From positions 3,100,001 to 3,164,000 of the forward strand of contig NC_004663.1 in NCBI RefSeq assembly GCF_000011065.1: a DNA stretch of 64,000 nt, written 5' to 3'. The notes below the pieces were generated by a model that did no database searches, had not been told where the DNA came from, and saw only the letters and a program-made list of their open reading frames with translations. Below, one piece after another: positions 8,332 through 16,520 of the stretch. The number at the start of each line of letters is the position of its first letter. The stretch's first letter is position 1. The position numbers and the translations under genes are program-made. The stretch is from Bacteroides thetaiotaomicron VPI-5482 (GTDB lineage Bacteria; Bacteroidota; Bacteroidia; Bacteroidales; Bacteroidaceae).

Positions 8332-11300
8332 TTAGTTCAAATCAGCGTATGAGCCTAATCCTTCAGGAGCAGCCAATGTTCCAAGGAATCCTGTAGCCGG
8401 TACAGTATACTTAGTATCCGCTTTCTTAACGTATACAGTGATTTCTTGGGTTTGTGTAGTTGTCTGTTCCGGTTGACCCATCCATGAATTCTTTATCGTT
8501 ACATCGATAATAATCGGCTGATCAACATCACCAACCAATACACCTTCATCGTTGTTCCATTTCAGCAAGCCAACTTCTTTACCATCTGTCGATTTAAGTA
8601 TTGAAGCATGTCTCTGTACAATAGCATCATTCTTATCCGAAAGTTTATAAGAAACTTCTACTTTATGCATCTTGAACAGGCCTTTACCAATCTCAACCTC
8701 ATTTCTTTCGAACCAAGGCTCTTCTTGACTTCCATCAAACATCATACCATTCGTTTCACCTCTCTTTATATCATACAATTTAACGAAGCGGTAGATAGGC
8801 AGATAAGCACCTTCCTTCAGGACAGTAGTATTAGCTTTGTCAACCAAATACCAAGCTGCCGCTGCATTTACCTGAGCATAAACTACAGGATTAACGAACA
8901 TGATGTCAAATTCACTAGTCTTAGTAGCTGATACAATGTTATTGATCTTACGATTATTTTTCGCTGCATCTTTCGTTTCAATATACTCAACGGCACGGAC
9001 ACGAATCTTTTTGCCCATCCATTTCTTATCAAAGATATTCAGTACGTGCTTATTAGTAGCAATATCTGTTGTAAGAGTCATCTCGCTTGCAGGAGCTGTA
9101 GTTACTAACTCGAAGTCCCATTGACCACAACCATCCCATGAATCCATGAATCCATCTTCGATAGTAGCTTTCATCAAGAACGGTGCGCCATAGTCTCCTG
9201 AAGTCGGTTGACCATAACCAAGCATATACTCTGTTCCTTCCCACATTGACGGGTTATAAGTCCATGTATGTACAGGATCTTTCACTACCAATGTAGCAGT
9301 AATAGTGAATGCTTTGTATGTAGGTGCAGTATTCGTTGTAGAATAAGTAAACTTAATCACATAAGTACCGGCACGCAACTGGTTCTTCAATCCGAAGTAT
9401 ACATTGTTATTGTCAGTAATAGCAGATCCTTCGATGTTAGAATAATCGATTGTCAAATTCTTACCTGCTTCTTCAGAATCAAAGCTCCAGCCATCAAATT
9501 TAACGCCATCCTTCGTTACTTCCACAGTCGGATTACCTCCACCATAATATTCTACGAATTTAGCTTTGCTTACTTGTAATGCATTAAAGTATTGGTCGAA
9601 GTCTATCTTAAGACCTTCCACAACAGTAGCAGTCTGATATGCAGTAGCTGCTGCCAACTTCGCACCGCCACCATACAAAGCTGTACAAGCCAACGTCTGT
9701 TCTTTCAAATCTGTATTAACAAAGTCTTTAGTCTGTTGCTCTTGTTCTACAAACTCAATCTTCATCAACTTACTCATAACAAATTTGCCATCTACATACA
9801 TCTTTACTTTCAAAACAGCCTGGCGCCCGATAGAAGCAGATTGTTTGTCGATTACAGAAATTTTGCTACCATCCAATTTCAGATAACGTTTTGTCTGATC
9901 AACTTCAGCATCCATATAACTCACTGCCTCATATTGGAATGTTACGTTTTCAAAACCAAGATCAGTCAATACATATTGACTTTCATCTGCGTCAAAGCCT
10001 GTGTTAGTATGGAATTCTGTTGCCAAACCTGTGAGCAATGGTTCCAAATCCAAAGGATCAGCAGTATACAAAAATTTCAAATTAACAGGAAGACTTGCTA
10101 AATAATCGTTTACCTTAGTTTCTGCCTTCTTGTACATATCAGACAACAAAGGAAGAGCCGGAGCTTTTACTGTAGGATCAGCATATTTATCTGCATCAAC
10201 AGCAAAACCAATAGTAGTTTCCTCTTGTTCAACCACCATACGTTTTGTAGCAACATAATCAGATACTACATTGATATTTGCAGTCTCACCAAGTTGTTCA
10301 TTCGTATTCTTAACCATGTAGGCAAGCATATTCACTTTACCAGCCTCACCGTATTTAGTAGATTCTTTCATCGGTTTGCCATCTGGATTATCATAAGCAG
10401 TACCCTGTTCAGAATCATCTTTATACATTTTGAACGCATTTGGGTTATTGGCGTTATCACCAGCAGAGGCCTTTACTATCAATCTGCCACGGTCTGTAGT
10501 AGTTACTACTTTAGCCAAAGGTAACCCAACTTCAGTAGCTCTGGTAGTTGTTGTAGCTGTTTGTTCAACAAACGATATTCCAGTATAATATTGAGGATTT
10601 ACATTAGCAGGATTCAATTTATATTCATATTCCGCCCATCCATTAACCAAAGTACGATATAATGGTTGATTACTACTATTATACTCATACACAGCCGTAT
10701 TCTTCGAGTTGTTATCATATGCAATAACTGGCAAGAATACAACATCTCCTAAATCCTTATTGATATTTGAAGGTACATGTACTAAAGAAGAAACAAAAGT
10801 AGCAGAGTATTTATAAACTGTAGCAGAAGTTGCTTCACCAGCTTCATTCTTCAGATTACTGAAGATATAGTAGTCACCCATATCAGCAACAGAAACAACT
10901 CCTGGGACAATCCAAGTCTTATCAGTCTTGTTTTCCGGCTTCACTTCATTCTTGTACCAGAATCCGTCTTCACCCGGAATATAGGTATCACCGTCTTTAC
11001 CTGGAGTACCCGGCTCGCCCGGAGTGCCCGGTTCTCCTTTATCACCTTTAGCCTTGAACTCTGTTTTCTTACCATCTTGATACCAGTATCCGTCTTCACC
11101 AATCGTCCACTGAGTACCATCTTTTCCGGCATCACCATTTTTAATGGTAAAGCTCTTACCGTTGCTCAATGTTACTTCCACACCACCGGTAATGTTCTCA
11201 ACTTTTGTGATCACAGATCCCCCTTCGATCAGCTTGTTGATTTCCGCAATAGCGTTGGCATTTTCGGTTATCTTCTGCTCTAACCGATCGATATCGTCAT

Positions 11301-11382
11301 CGTAGTCCTTACAACCTACATATGAAAATGTGGTTAGCGCCAATGCTCCGAAAAACATCACTCTAATAAATTTTTTCTTCAT
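8332..11382 (-). CDS. Large surface lipoprotein with coiled-coil and collagen-like segment (DUF4988-type)
   Basis: The 1016-residue protein starts with a lipoprotein leader (YVGC, Cys24) followed by a short coiled coil (DDDIDRLEQKITENANAIAE), as in the N-terminal DUF4988/PL29-lyase N-domain proteins of Bacteroides. Residues about 85-150 contain TWTIGEDGYWYQDGKK-like repeats flanking collagen-like triplets (GEPGTPGEPGTPGKDG). The rest is a long beta-rich region with no recognised catalytic site. It is probably exposed on the surface. The start lies just downstream of the invertible segment, and it forms an operon with the OmpA gene. Expression is predicted OFF in this assembly. Ligand unknown. 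Confidence 0.8.
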   Translation of the reverse strand: MKKKFIRVMFFGALALTTFSYVGCKDYDDDIDRLEQKITENANAIAEINKLIEGGSVITKVENITGGVEVTLSNGKSFTIKNGDAGKDGTQWTIGEDGYWYQDGKKTEFKAKGDKGEPGTPGEPGTPGKDGDTYIPGEDGFWYKNEVKPENKTDKTWIVPGVVSVADMGDYYIFSNLKNEAGEATSATVYKYSATFVSSLVHVPSNINKDLGDVVFLPVIAYDNNSKNTAVYEYNSSNQPLYRTLVNGWAEYEYKLNPANVNPQYYTGISFVEQTATTTTRATEVGLPLAKVVTTTDRGRLIVKASAGDNANNPNAFKMYKDDSEQGTAYDNPDGKPMKESTKYGEAGKVNMLAYMVKNTNEQLGETANINVVSDYVATKRMVVEQEETTIGFAVDADKYADPTVKAPALPLLSDMYKKAETKVNDYLASLPVNLKFLYTADPLDLEPLLTGLATEFHTNTGFDADESQYVLTDLGFENVTFQYEAVSYMDAEVDQTKRYLKLDGSKISVIDKQSASIGRQAVLKVKMYVDGKFVMSKLMKIEFVEQEQQTKDFVNTDLKEQTLACTALYGGGAKLAAATAYQTATVVEGLKIDFDQYFNALQVSKAKFVEYYGGGNPTVEVTKDGVKFDGWSFDSEEAGKNLTIDYSNIEGSAITDNNNVYFGLKNQLRAGTYVIKFTYSTTNTAPTYKAFTITATLVVKDPVHTWTYNPSMWEGTEYMLGYGQPTSGDYGAPFLMKATIEDGFMDSWDGCGQWDFELVTTAPASEMTLTTDIATNKHVLNIFDKKWMGKKIRVRAVEYIETKDAAKNNRKINNIVSATKTSEFDIMFVNPVVYAQVNAAAAWYLVDKANTTVLKEGAYLPIYRFVKLYDIKRGETNGMMFDGSQEEPWFERNEVEIGKGLFKMHKVEVSYKLSDKNDAIVQRHASILKSTDGKEVGLLKWNNDEGVLVGDVDQPIIIDVTIKNSWMGQPEQTTTQTQEITVYVKKADTKYTVPATGFLGTLAAPEGLGSYADLN

Positions 11383-11441
11383 AACTACTTAAAAATTACA
11401 TTAATAATATATTATTAAACACTAAGTTCAAATAATATTCG

Positions 11442-11464
11442 CCCGTTACTTTGTAGGTAACGGG
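11442..11464 (+). repeat. Inversion site, left (IR-L)
   Basis: The 23-bp site contains GTTAC-TTTGTAG-GTAAC and is itself an 8-7-8 palindrome (CCCGTTAC/GTAACGGG). It matches the reverse complement of the site at 11726-11748 at 22 of 23 positions. Two arms with a 7-bp core is the normal form of a tyrosine-recombinase crossover site. Confidence 0.85.
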
Positions 11465-11725
11465 AAACAGCCTGTAGCTACTTCTGAAGAAGCGTCTAAA
11501 GGGTAGACAAGAAACATAAGTATCAAAATATATTTAACCCCTGCTTTAGAATAGCAGCAGAGGGGAGGGAAATCTTTTGCAATAATAAGAGAGCATGGTG
11601 TGTTCTTCACAAAAAATCCGCAGTTTTGTTTGGTGTATTTCCTTTTTTTAGTAGTTTATCAGAAAAAATATCTTTTTTGTTTGCATGTTTTCCAAAATAT
11701 GTTCATCTTTGCAGCGTATTATCTC
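11465..11725. promoter_or_regulatory. Invertible promoter segment (261 bp)
   Basis: The segment is bounded by inverted copies of one recombination site and lies between the tyrosine recombinase and the surface operon. It has no credible gene. Its only good promoter (11681-11711) reads rightward, towards the 3' end of the recombinase. Inversion would aim it at the lipoprotein start with a leader of about 90 bases. Confidence 0.8.
11681..11711 (+). promoter_or_regulatory. Promoter inside the invertible segment, OFF orientation
   Basis: TTG (11681-11683), 20 bases, CATCTTTG (11704-11711): Bacteroides geometry with one mismatch in the -7 box. Expected transcription start near 11718, just before the right inversion site. 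As assembled it would make antisense RNA into the 3' end of the recombinase gene. Confidence 0.65.
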
Positions 11726-11748
11726 CCCGTTACCTACAAAGTAACAGG
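11726..11748 (-). repeat. Inversion site, right (IR-R)
   Basis: GTTAC-CTACAAA-GTAAC with flanking CCC and AGG, inverted relative to 11442-11464 with one mismatch. The recombinase stop codon lies immediately beyond. Confidence 0.85.
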
Positions 11749-11750
11749 CT

Positions 11751-12698
11751 TTAATTCAAACAATTACCTACCGAGAAAGACTTCCTAAAGGAAGAGAAGA
11801 CCATTACATTCGCTTCATCAATTTTCTTATTCTTGAAAGGTTTCAGATAAGTCTCTGTGACAGTGATAGATGAATGTCCCATCGCTTCTGAAATGACACC
11901 GGGGTGCACCTCACAATAATAAGCCATCGTAGCCCATGTGTGACGCGCTGTATATGAACTCAGATCCGTAGTCAGTCCCAGCACTTGTTTCAGAATCATC
12001 AGCTGATAATTAAAGTTGCGCAATGCCAACTGGTATTCCTTATATGCCTCCTCCGTTCCTTCCTTGCTGGAAATCAACGAAAAGAGATAAGGAAAAGCAG
12101 GATCGGTATTCATATGCTGTTTGATCAATTTCACCGCTTCCGGCAAAAGAGTCACAGTCAGCATTCTGCCTGTTTTCCTCCGACGATAAGTAAGGACATT
12201 TCCGTCTATATCATGTTTTTTCAGATAAGCAAGATCGACGAAAGGCATACCACGCAGCAAAAACATTAATATGAAAAAACCACGAGCACGCTGCAATTCC
12301 CTGTTTCCCGAGTGCAGCTGTTTCGGAATATCTTTCATAAGACGTTCCATATCCTCTTTTTCCAATGCACGCTTTTTATCAGCACGTGTCCCCGTATAGA
12401 CATACCGGAAATGATGCGGTACATAAGGTGCAATGCGTCGGTCTACTGCTCGATTGTACACAGCTCTCAGCGTACGCATATAAGTAGAAACCGTATTCCA
12501 GCTACAATTTCTTCCACGCAGATACGCTTCAAAACTTTTCAAAAACTCCGGAGTCACTTTTCGGAAAGGCAGATTCCCGCTTTCATTGAATGCAAGGATT
12601 GCACTCATGCTACTCCTGTAAATATGGGCGGTCCCATAATTCCCACTTTCCCGTAGCCCGTCGGCTACCTTCTTCATAAATGAAATTAAATTCCCCAT
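11751..12698 (-). CDS. Tyrosine site-specific recombinase (DNA invertase)
   Basis: The 315-residue protein has an N-terminal SAM-like core-binding domain (about 1-105) and a catalytic domain with box I (LLRGMPFVDLAYLK), box II (SYTARHTWATMA, with Y for the usual first His as is common in Bacteroides integrases) and GHSSITVTETYL with the nucleophilic tyrosine. It is complete, unlike its duplicate at 5916. It lies next to inversion sites of the right form, so it is very likely the enzyme that flips 11465-11725, like the Tsr-type invertases of Bacteroides fragilis. The assembled promoter orientation points against its 3' end. Confidence 0.88.
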   Translation of the reverse strand: MGNLISFMKKVADGLRESGNYGTAHIYRSSMSAILAFNESGNLPFRKVTPEFLKSFEAYLRGRNCSWNTVSTYMRTLRAVYNRAVDRRIAPYVPHHFRYVYTGTRADKKRALEKEDMERLMKDIPKQLHSGNRELQRARGFFILMFLLRGMPFVDLAYLKKHDIDGNVLTYRRRKTGRMLTVTLLPEAVKLIKQHMNTDPAFPYLFSLISSKEGTEEAYKEYQLALRNFNYQLMILKQVLGLTTDLSSYTARHTWATMAYYCEVHPGVISEAMGHSSITVTETYLKPFKNKKIDEANVMVFSSFRKSFSVGNCLN

Positions 12699-12884
12699 TT
12701 TTTACTGTTTAAAATGATCAATAAAGGCTGCTGCAAAAGAGAAGTGAACCCTTCTCCACATTCCCCGGCAGTGCCTTTTTTCCTATTCCCAATCATAAAG
12801 ATACAAATCTATTGCCACATTTGTTTGATGTAACCCCAAAAACATTCGATACCAGCTCACAGCCGATCATTTTCTCCAAAACAT

Positions 12885-12915
12885 TTGGCTATCTGATAAA
12901 TAATTCGTTACTTTG
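12885..12915 (+). promoter_or_regulatory. rplS promoter
   Basis: TTG (12885-12887), 20 bases, TTACTTTG (12908-12915), followed by C. This is a variant -7 box preceding the ribosomal protein gene. Confidence 0.6.
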
Positions 12916-12999
12916 CACCGCTTTCGCGCAATCGCTGTCAAGAGAAGAGATACTTGGTATGTTGCGTTGTAACGATAAAACAATTTAATAATAGCAACA

Positions 13000-13353
13000 A
13001 TGGATTTAATTAAAATTGCAGAAGAAGCATTTGCTACCGGTAAACAGCACCCGAGCTTCAAAGCAGGAGACACTGTAACAGTAGCATATCGTATCATCGA
13101 GGGTAACAAAGAACGTGTACAGTTGTACCGTGGTGTTGTTATCAAAATCGCCGGTCACGGAGACAAGAAACGTTTTACTGTACGTAAAATGTCAGGTACT
13201 GTAGGTGTAGAAAGAATTTTCCCAATCGAATCACCGGCTATCGATAGCATCGAAGTGAACAAGGTAGGTAAAGTTCGTCGCGCTAAATTGTATTACCTGC
13301 GCGCTCTTACTGGTAAGAAAGCTAGAATCAAAGAAAAAAGAGTTAACAACTAA
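13000..13353 (+). CDS. rplS: 50S ribosomal protein L19
   Basis: The 117 residues match the L19 family along their whole length: HPSFKAGDTVTVAYRI near the N-terminus, RVQLYRGVVI, FTVRKMSGTVGVERIFP, and the C-terminal RRAKLYYLRALTGKKARIKE. L19 lies at the 30S-50S interface. It stands alone here with its own promoter and a strong terminator, not in the rpsP-rimM-trmD-rplS order of many bacteria. The leader between promoter and start is about 80 bases. Confidence 0.97.
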   Translation: MDLIKIAEEAFATGKQHPSFKAGDTVTVAYRIIEGNKERVQLYRGVVIKIAGHGDKKRFTVRKMSGTVGVERIFPIESPAIDSIEVNKVGKVRRAKLYYLRALTGKKARIKEKRVNN

Positions 13354-13370
13354 GCTGAACTCTGAGATTC

Positions 13371-13420
13371 GAAATAAAAAAGAGGAAGTTCCGGTAACGG
13401 GATTTCCTCTTTTTTATTTC
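13371..13420 (+). terminator. rplS intrinsic terminator
   Basis: Perfect 17-bp arms (13371-13387 and 13404-13420), GC-poor outside, with AGAGGAA/TTCCTCT inside and a T-rich end. It can act on both strands. Confidence 0.85.
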
Positions 13421-13463
13421 AAGTCTTTCTCTTCCATACTTTTGTCATAACGAGCGTTTGAAC

Positions 13464-13542
13464 ATAGTGACACCATCCTACTGGTATAGTGTTACCATAC
13501 CTACCGGATACTGACAGTATGTGATCAGGATAGTGTCATCAT
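13464..13542. repeat. Array of four 13-bp quasi-palindromes at exactly 22-bp period
   Basis: Units ATAGTGACACCAT (13464), ATAGTGTTACCAT (13486), ATACTGACAGTAT (13508, a perfect palindrome) and ATAGTGTCATCAT (13530) are separated by three different 9-bp spacers. Consensus ATAgTGnnAcCAT. Centres fall at 13470, 13492, 13514 and 13536. See findings. Confidence 0.8.
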
Positions 13543-13649
13543 CGCAAAAGTCTATATTGTTCGATTGGCAACAATAGAGAAAGCGGAATTCAATGTCCCA
13601 TTTTTAAGATTTACATTATTAATAAACAGAGAAAAATCTGTGTTTCAGA

Positions 13650-13730
13650 CAAATTATTGCATAAAATCACCTATAAATATGCAATATACAACTGTTTTTC
13701 TGCATAAAACCAAAGCAATATGCAAGTTTT
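13650..13730. repeat. Loose array of TGCA-centred AT-rich units
   Basis: TGCA cores at 13658, 13680, 13701 and 13721 lie in AT-rich flanks (TTATTGCATAA, ATATGCAATAT, CTGCATAAAA, ATATGCAAG) with intervals of 22, 21 and 20 bp. It may be a degenerate version of the neighbouring 22-bp arrays. AT-rich sequence makes chance matches more likely. Confidence 0.35.
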
Positions 13731-13750
13731 CAAAGGATTAAAAAGTGGTT

Positions 13751-13809
13751 TTGGTTTTAAAGGAACGAGGCGTTGGTTTTAAAGGAACGGAAGCTTCCTT
13801 TAAAACCAA
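13751..13809. repeat. Array of three 15-bp units at exactly 22-bp period, last one inverted
   Basis: TTGGTTTTAAAGGAA at 13751 and 13773, then its exact reverse complement at 13795, with 7-bp spacers. Units two and three form a perfect 15-bp hairpin with a 7-base loop. The period equals that of the array at 13464. Confidence 0.8.
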
Positions 13810-14125
13810 GTTCATCTTACTTGCTATACATTGCAATTTTATCTATTTCCAAGGGATTTTATTTCTATTTCATCTCATATCCCCAACAGTCTACAAATAT
13901 CATATCATCCAACAAACAATTACATCACCGAACAAAAAGACAAAAGATCATCGACAAAACGAACAAAACAATAGTCAAACAGAATTTTCACAAACATATC
14001 AAGAATCCTAAAAACAAAATCTATCGCGTATTCATAGAGTTATTGGAGTTGAAGAAGTTTTATTGAAATCCTAAATGCATAAAATGTCCTGATAATAATT
14101 TTCCAACCTTTGCTTTCTGAAATGA
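13810..14125. other. AT-rich intergenic stretch, nothing recognised
   Basis: Two overlapping open frames of 88 and 97 codons exist here, but they have no family features and very Asn/Lys/Gln-rich composition, as expected for AT-rich non-coding DNA. Confidence 0.4.
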
Positions 14126-14707
14126 TCACTCTTTCATAATTTCATCTATCTCCTGCTGAATTTCATCCAATTTGCGCTGCATCATGTGATACTGTTTATA
14201 TCCCTCCCTAAATGAAAAAATAAGACTAACACAAAAAATTATAATATTGCTATTTCCTGCCAATTGCAGTTCAATAAAGAGCCAACACAAAAGTATAATA
14301 ATAAATGGAATACTAAATTTACGCCAAATGGAATAACGGGATTTTATTTCCATCAACTTTCGAGCTACCACCAGTAAATCCTCACTCATTAAATCATTTG
14401 TTCGTAATCGTTTATGCGTAAAATAGCCGTGCATAACTGCTATAAACAGGAACAAACAAAACACACTACAAAACCACCATGATATTCCCAAATAAGGACA
14501 TGCCCAAATATAAAACGGAATAAGTAATAATGCCAATGAATTCATAATCCCTACATACCGATTCATTCCCGACACCTTATTTTTAATAACCTTACGTAAC
14601 AACTTCTCATTAACAACGACCTCCGCATCCAACTTGCTGTTAAGAATAGCTATCTGTTCTTTCATTTGTTTAAGTTCAATCGTATCTATATATTCTTCCA
14701 TACCCAT
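14126..14707 (-). CDS. Membrane protein, possible anti-sigma partner
   Basis: The 193 residues (or 191 from the inner ATG, MEEYID) start with a cytoplasmic coiled segment rich in Glu and Lys (KQMKEQIAILNSKLDAE), then four likely transmembrane helices (about 55-72, 75-95, 128-145, 148-163) and a charged coiled tail (MQRKLDEIQQEIDEIM). It starts 7 bases after the ECF sigma stop, so the two are co-transcribed. Position suggests control of that sigma factor, but there is no zinc anti-sigma motif. In other Bacteroides such four-helix partners remain uncharacterised. Confidence 0.65.
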   Translation of the reverse strand: MGMEEYIDTIELKQMKEQIAILNSKLDAEVVVNEKLLRKVIKNKVSGMNRYVGIMNSLALLLIPFYIWACPYLGISWWFCSVFCLFLFIAVMHGYFTHKRLRTNDLMSEDLLVVARKLMEIKSRYSIWRKFSIPFIIILLCWLFIELQLAGNSNIIIFCVSLIFSFREGYKQYHMMQRKLDEIQQEIDEIMKE

Positions 14708-14714
14708 ATATTTT

Positions 14715-15191
14715 CTAGTTGTTAGACATTTTTTTTAATTCTTCTTTAATTCTAAATAAGCGAACGGAAACATTCTTCACAGAAATTCCTACAATAGCTG
14801 CAATTTCCTCATAACTGAAATTCTCAAGCCATAATAGCACTATCGCCCTATCGAAATGTTTCAGGCGACTAATTCTGTTATACAACATCTTTATCTGTGT
14901 TGTATCTTCGTCCCTATCTTCAAACAGATCAATCCCCATAATCAGAGGTACAGAAACAATCTTCTTTTTCCTGTCTGATGAAATGCAAGTATTGAGACTT
15001 ACACGCCATATCCATGTTCCTATATTACTTTCTCCTTTGAATGTATCGAAACCTTTCCAAAGATTAACTAACACGTCCTGAAAAAGATCGTTCACTTCCC
15101 GGGAGTCTTTAGAGAACATAAAACATACAGTGTAAATTGTATTTTTATATTGCTTCACAACTTGCTCAAACTCTATTTCCAATTTTTTCAT
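14715..15191 (-). CDS. ECF-type RNA polymerase sigma factor
   Basis: The 158 residues contain region 2 (YTVCFMFSKDSREVNDLFQD, then LVNLWKGFDTFKGE and GTWIWRVSLNTCI) and region 4 (ARIL-like LKHFDRAIVLLWLENFSYEEIAAIVGISVKNV, RLFRIKEELKK). This is the two-domain ECF architecture. It directs RNA polymerase to a small regulon, unknown here. It is the first gene of a pair with the membrane protein downstream, and not beside a SusC/FecR set, so it is probably a stress or envelope factor and not a polysaccharide-locus one. Confidence 0.9.
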   Translation of the reverse strand: MKKLEIEFEQVVKQYKNTIYTVCFMFSKDSREVNDLFQDVLVNLWKGFDTFKGESNIGTWIWRVSLNTCISSDRKKKIVSVPLIMGIDLFEDRDEDTTQIKMLYNRISRLKHFDRAIVLLWLENFSYEEIAAIVGISVKNVSVRLFRIKEELKKMSNN

Positions 15192-15295
15192 CTTATTTTG
15201 ATTAATCGTCTATACATTAGACGCAATATAACGCAAAAAACTACAGAATATCCAGTTTTATTTCCTGTAGATACAACTTTTGAGAAACAACACAT

Positions 15296-15331
15296 ACAAA
15301 AAATCCCCGGAAACTCAACGCCCCCGGGGAT
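15296..15331 (-). terminator. Terminator of the ROK kinase gene
   Basis: Arms ATCCCCGG (15303-15310) and CCGGGGAT (15324-15331); on the minus strand the hairpin is followed by TTTTTT. Confidence 0.7.
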
Positions 15332-15361
15332 CCAATTACCTTTATTATTAAAAAAATGATA

Positions 15362-16342
15362 TTATTCTTTCAGATCTTTCAATTCCCAAGCCAAAGCACT
15401 GGCACCCAGTACAGCAGCATCAGAATCTTTCAGTTCGGAAACAAGCAATTTAGTCTTGCCTTTGTAGATATTCAGGATATTGTCATCGATTGCTTTCTGA
15501 ATCGGCTTCATAATATAATCACCCGACTTAGCCAAACCACCGAACAATACAATTGCTTCAGGGCTGGAGAATGCAATAGCGTCTGCCAAAGCCTCACCTA
15601 AAATATTACCTGTAAATTCGAAGATTTCCTGTGCCAGTTTATCACCTTGTACAGCTGCATCATATACATCTTTTGAAGTGATGTTTTCAGCAGGAATATT
15701 ACGAAGCAAGCTTGCATCAGTACGAGCAGCCAGGAATTCACGAGCAGTACGAGCTACACCGGTAGCCGAACAGTAAGTTTCCAGACAACCTTTACGACCG
15801 CAACCACAAACACGACCGTCACGACGTGCAATTACGTGGCCCAATTCTCCGGCAAAACCGTCATGGCCATAAACCATCTGACCGTTGATAACGATACCGC
15901 TACCTACACCTGTACCCAGAGTGATCATAATAAAATCTTTCATACCACGGGCAGCGCCGTAAGTCATTTCACCGATAGCAGCAGCATTAGCATCATTGGT
16001 CAAAGCAGTAGGAATACCCAGTCTTTCTTCAAACATAGCAGCCAACGGAAGAATTCCTTTCCAAGGCAAGTTCGGAGCAAATTCAATAGTTCCGGTATAA
16101 TAGTTACCATTAGGAGCACCGACACCGATACCTCTGATCTTATCTACACCACCATTAGCAATGATCAACGGAAGCAAGTTTTTGCATACTTCGTCAGCAT
16201 ATTCTGCAGCAGTCGGATAGCCGGCTGTTTTAATCGAGCTACTGGCAATAATAGTTCCGCGTGCGTCTACAATCCCAAAGACGGTGTTTGTTCCGCCTAT
16301 GTCAATACCTACTACGTAGGGTTTCTCCATGTTTGAATTCAT
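15362..16342 (-). CDS. ROK-family glucokinase
   Basis: The 326 residues begin near VVGIDIGGTNTVFGIVD, the phosphate-1 loop of the ASKHA fold. They contain LTNDANAAAIGE, the GTGVGSGIV adenosine region, ELGH, and the ROK zinc motif CGCGRKGCLETYCS. This fits ROK glucokinases (glucose to glucose-6-phosphate), in the cytoplasm. RokA of B. fragilis is a known relative in role. The start may be 16342 (MNSNMEKPY) or 16330 (MEKPY). It is a single gene with its own terminator. No DNA-binding N-domain is present, so it is a kinase and not a ROK repressor. Confidence 0.88.
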   Translation of the reverse strand: MNSNMEKPYVVGIDIGGTNTVFGIVDARGTIIASSSIKTAGYPTAAEYADEVCKNLLPLIIANGGVDKIRGIGVGAPNGNYYTGTIEFAPNLPWKGILPLAAMFEERLGIPTALTNDANAAAIGEMTYGAARGMKDFIMITLGTGVGSGIVINGQMVYGHDGFAGELGHVIARRDGRVCGCGRKGCLETYCSATGVARTAREFLAARTDASLLRNIPAENITSKDVYDAAVQGDKLAQEIFEFTGNILGEALADAIAFSSPEAIVLFGGLAKSGDYIMKPIQKAIDDNILNIYKGKTKLLVSELKDSDAAVLGASALAWELKDLKE

Positions 16343-16520
16343 GATACTTTATTTAAAAGGGTTAGTTAATTATAAAGTTTACTGCACACAAATTACGTAA
16401 AGAAGATTGAGTCTACAAAATGTTTTTTCAAAAAAGTTCACTCTGTTTGCAACTTTTCGTATCTTTCATGCGTCTAATAGTGAAAAATAAAAAGAAAAAA
16501 GAAACTTAATAAGGGAAATT

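Noticed and set aside
13464..13542. Possible CRISPR array
   Set aside because: Repeats are only 13 bp, imperfect and palindromic, with 9-bp spacers and no cas genes nearby. The same holds for 41079-41160.
13745..14066. Two overlapping ORFs of 88 and 97 codons
   Set aside because: They overlap the palindrome array, have Asn/Gln/Lys-biased composition and show no family features.
15362..16342. ROK transcriptional repressor
   Set aside because: There is no N-terminal helix-turn-helix; the sequence starts directly with the ATPase fold, so it is a sugar kinase.
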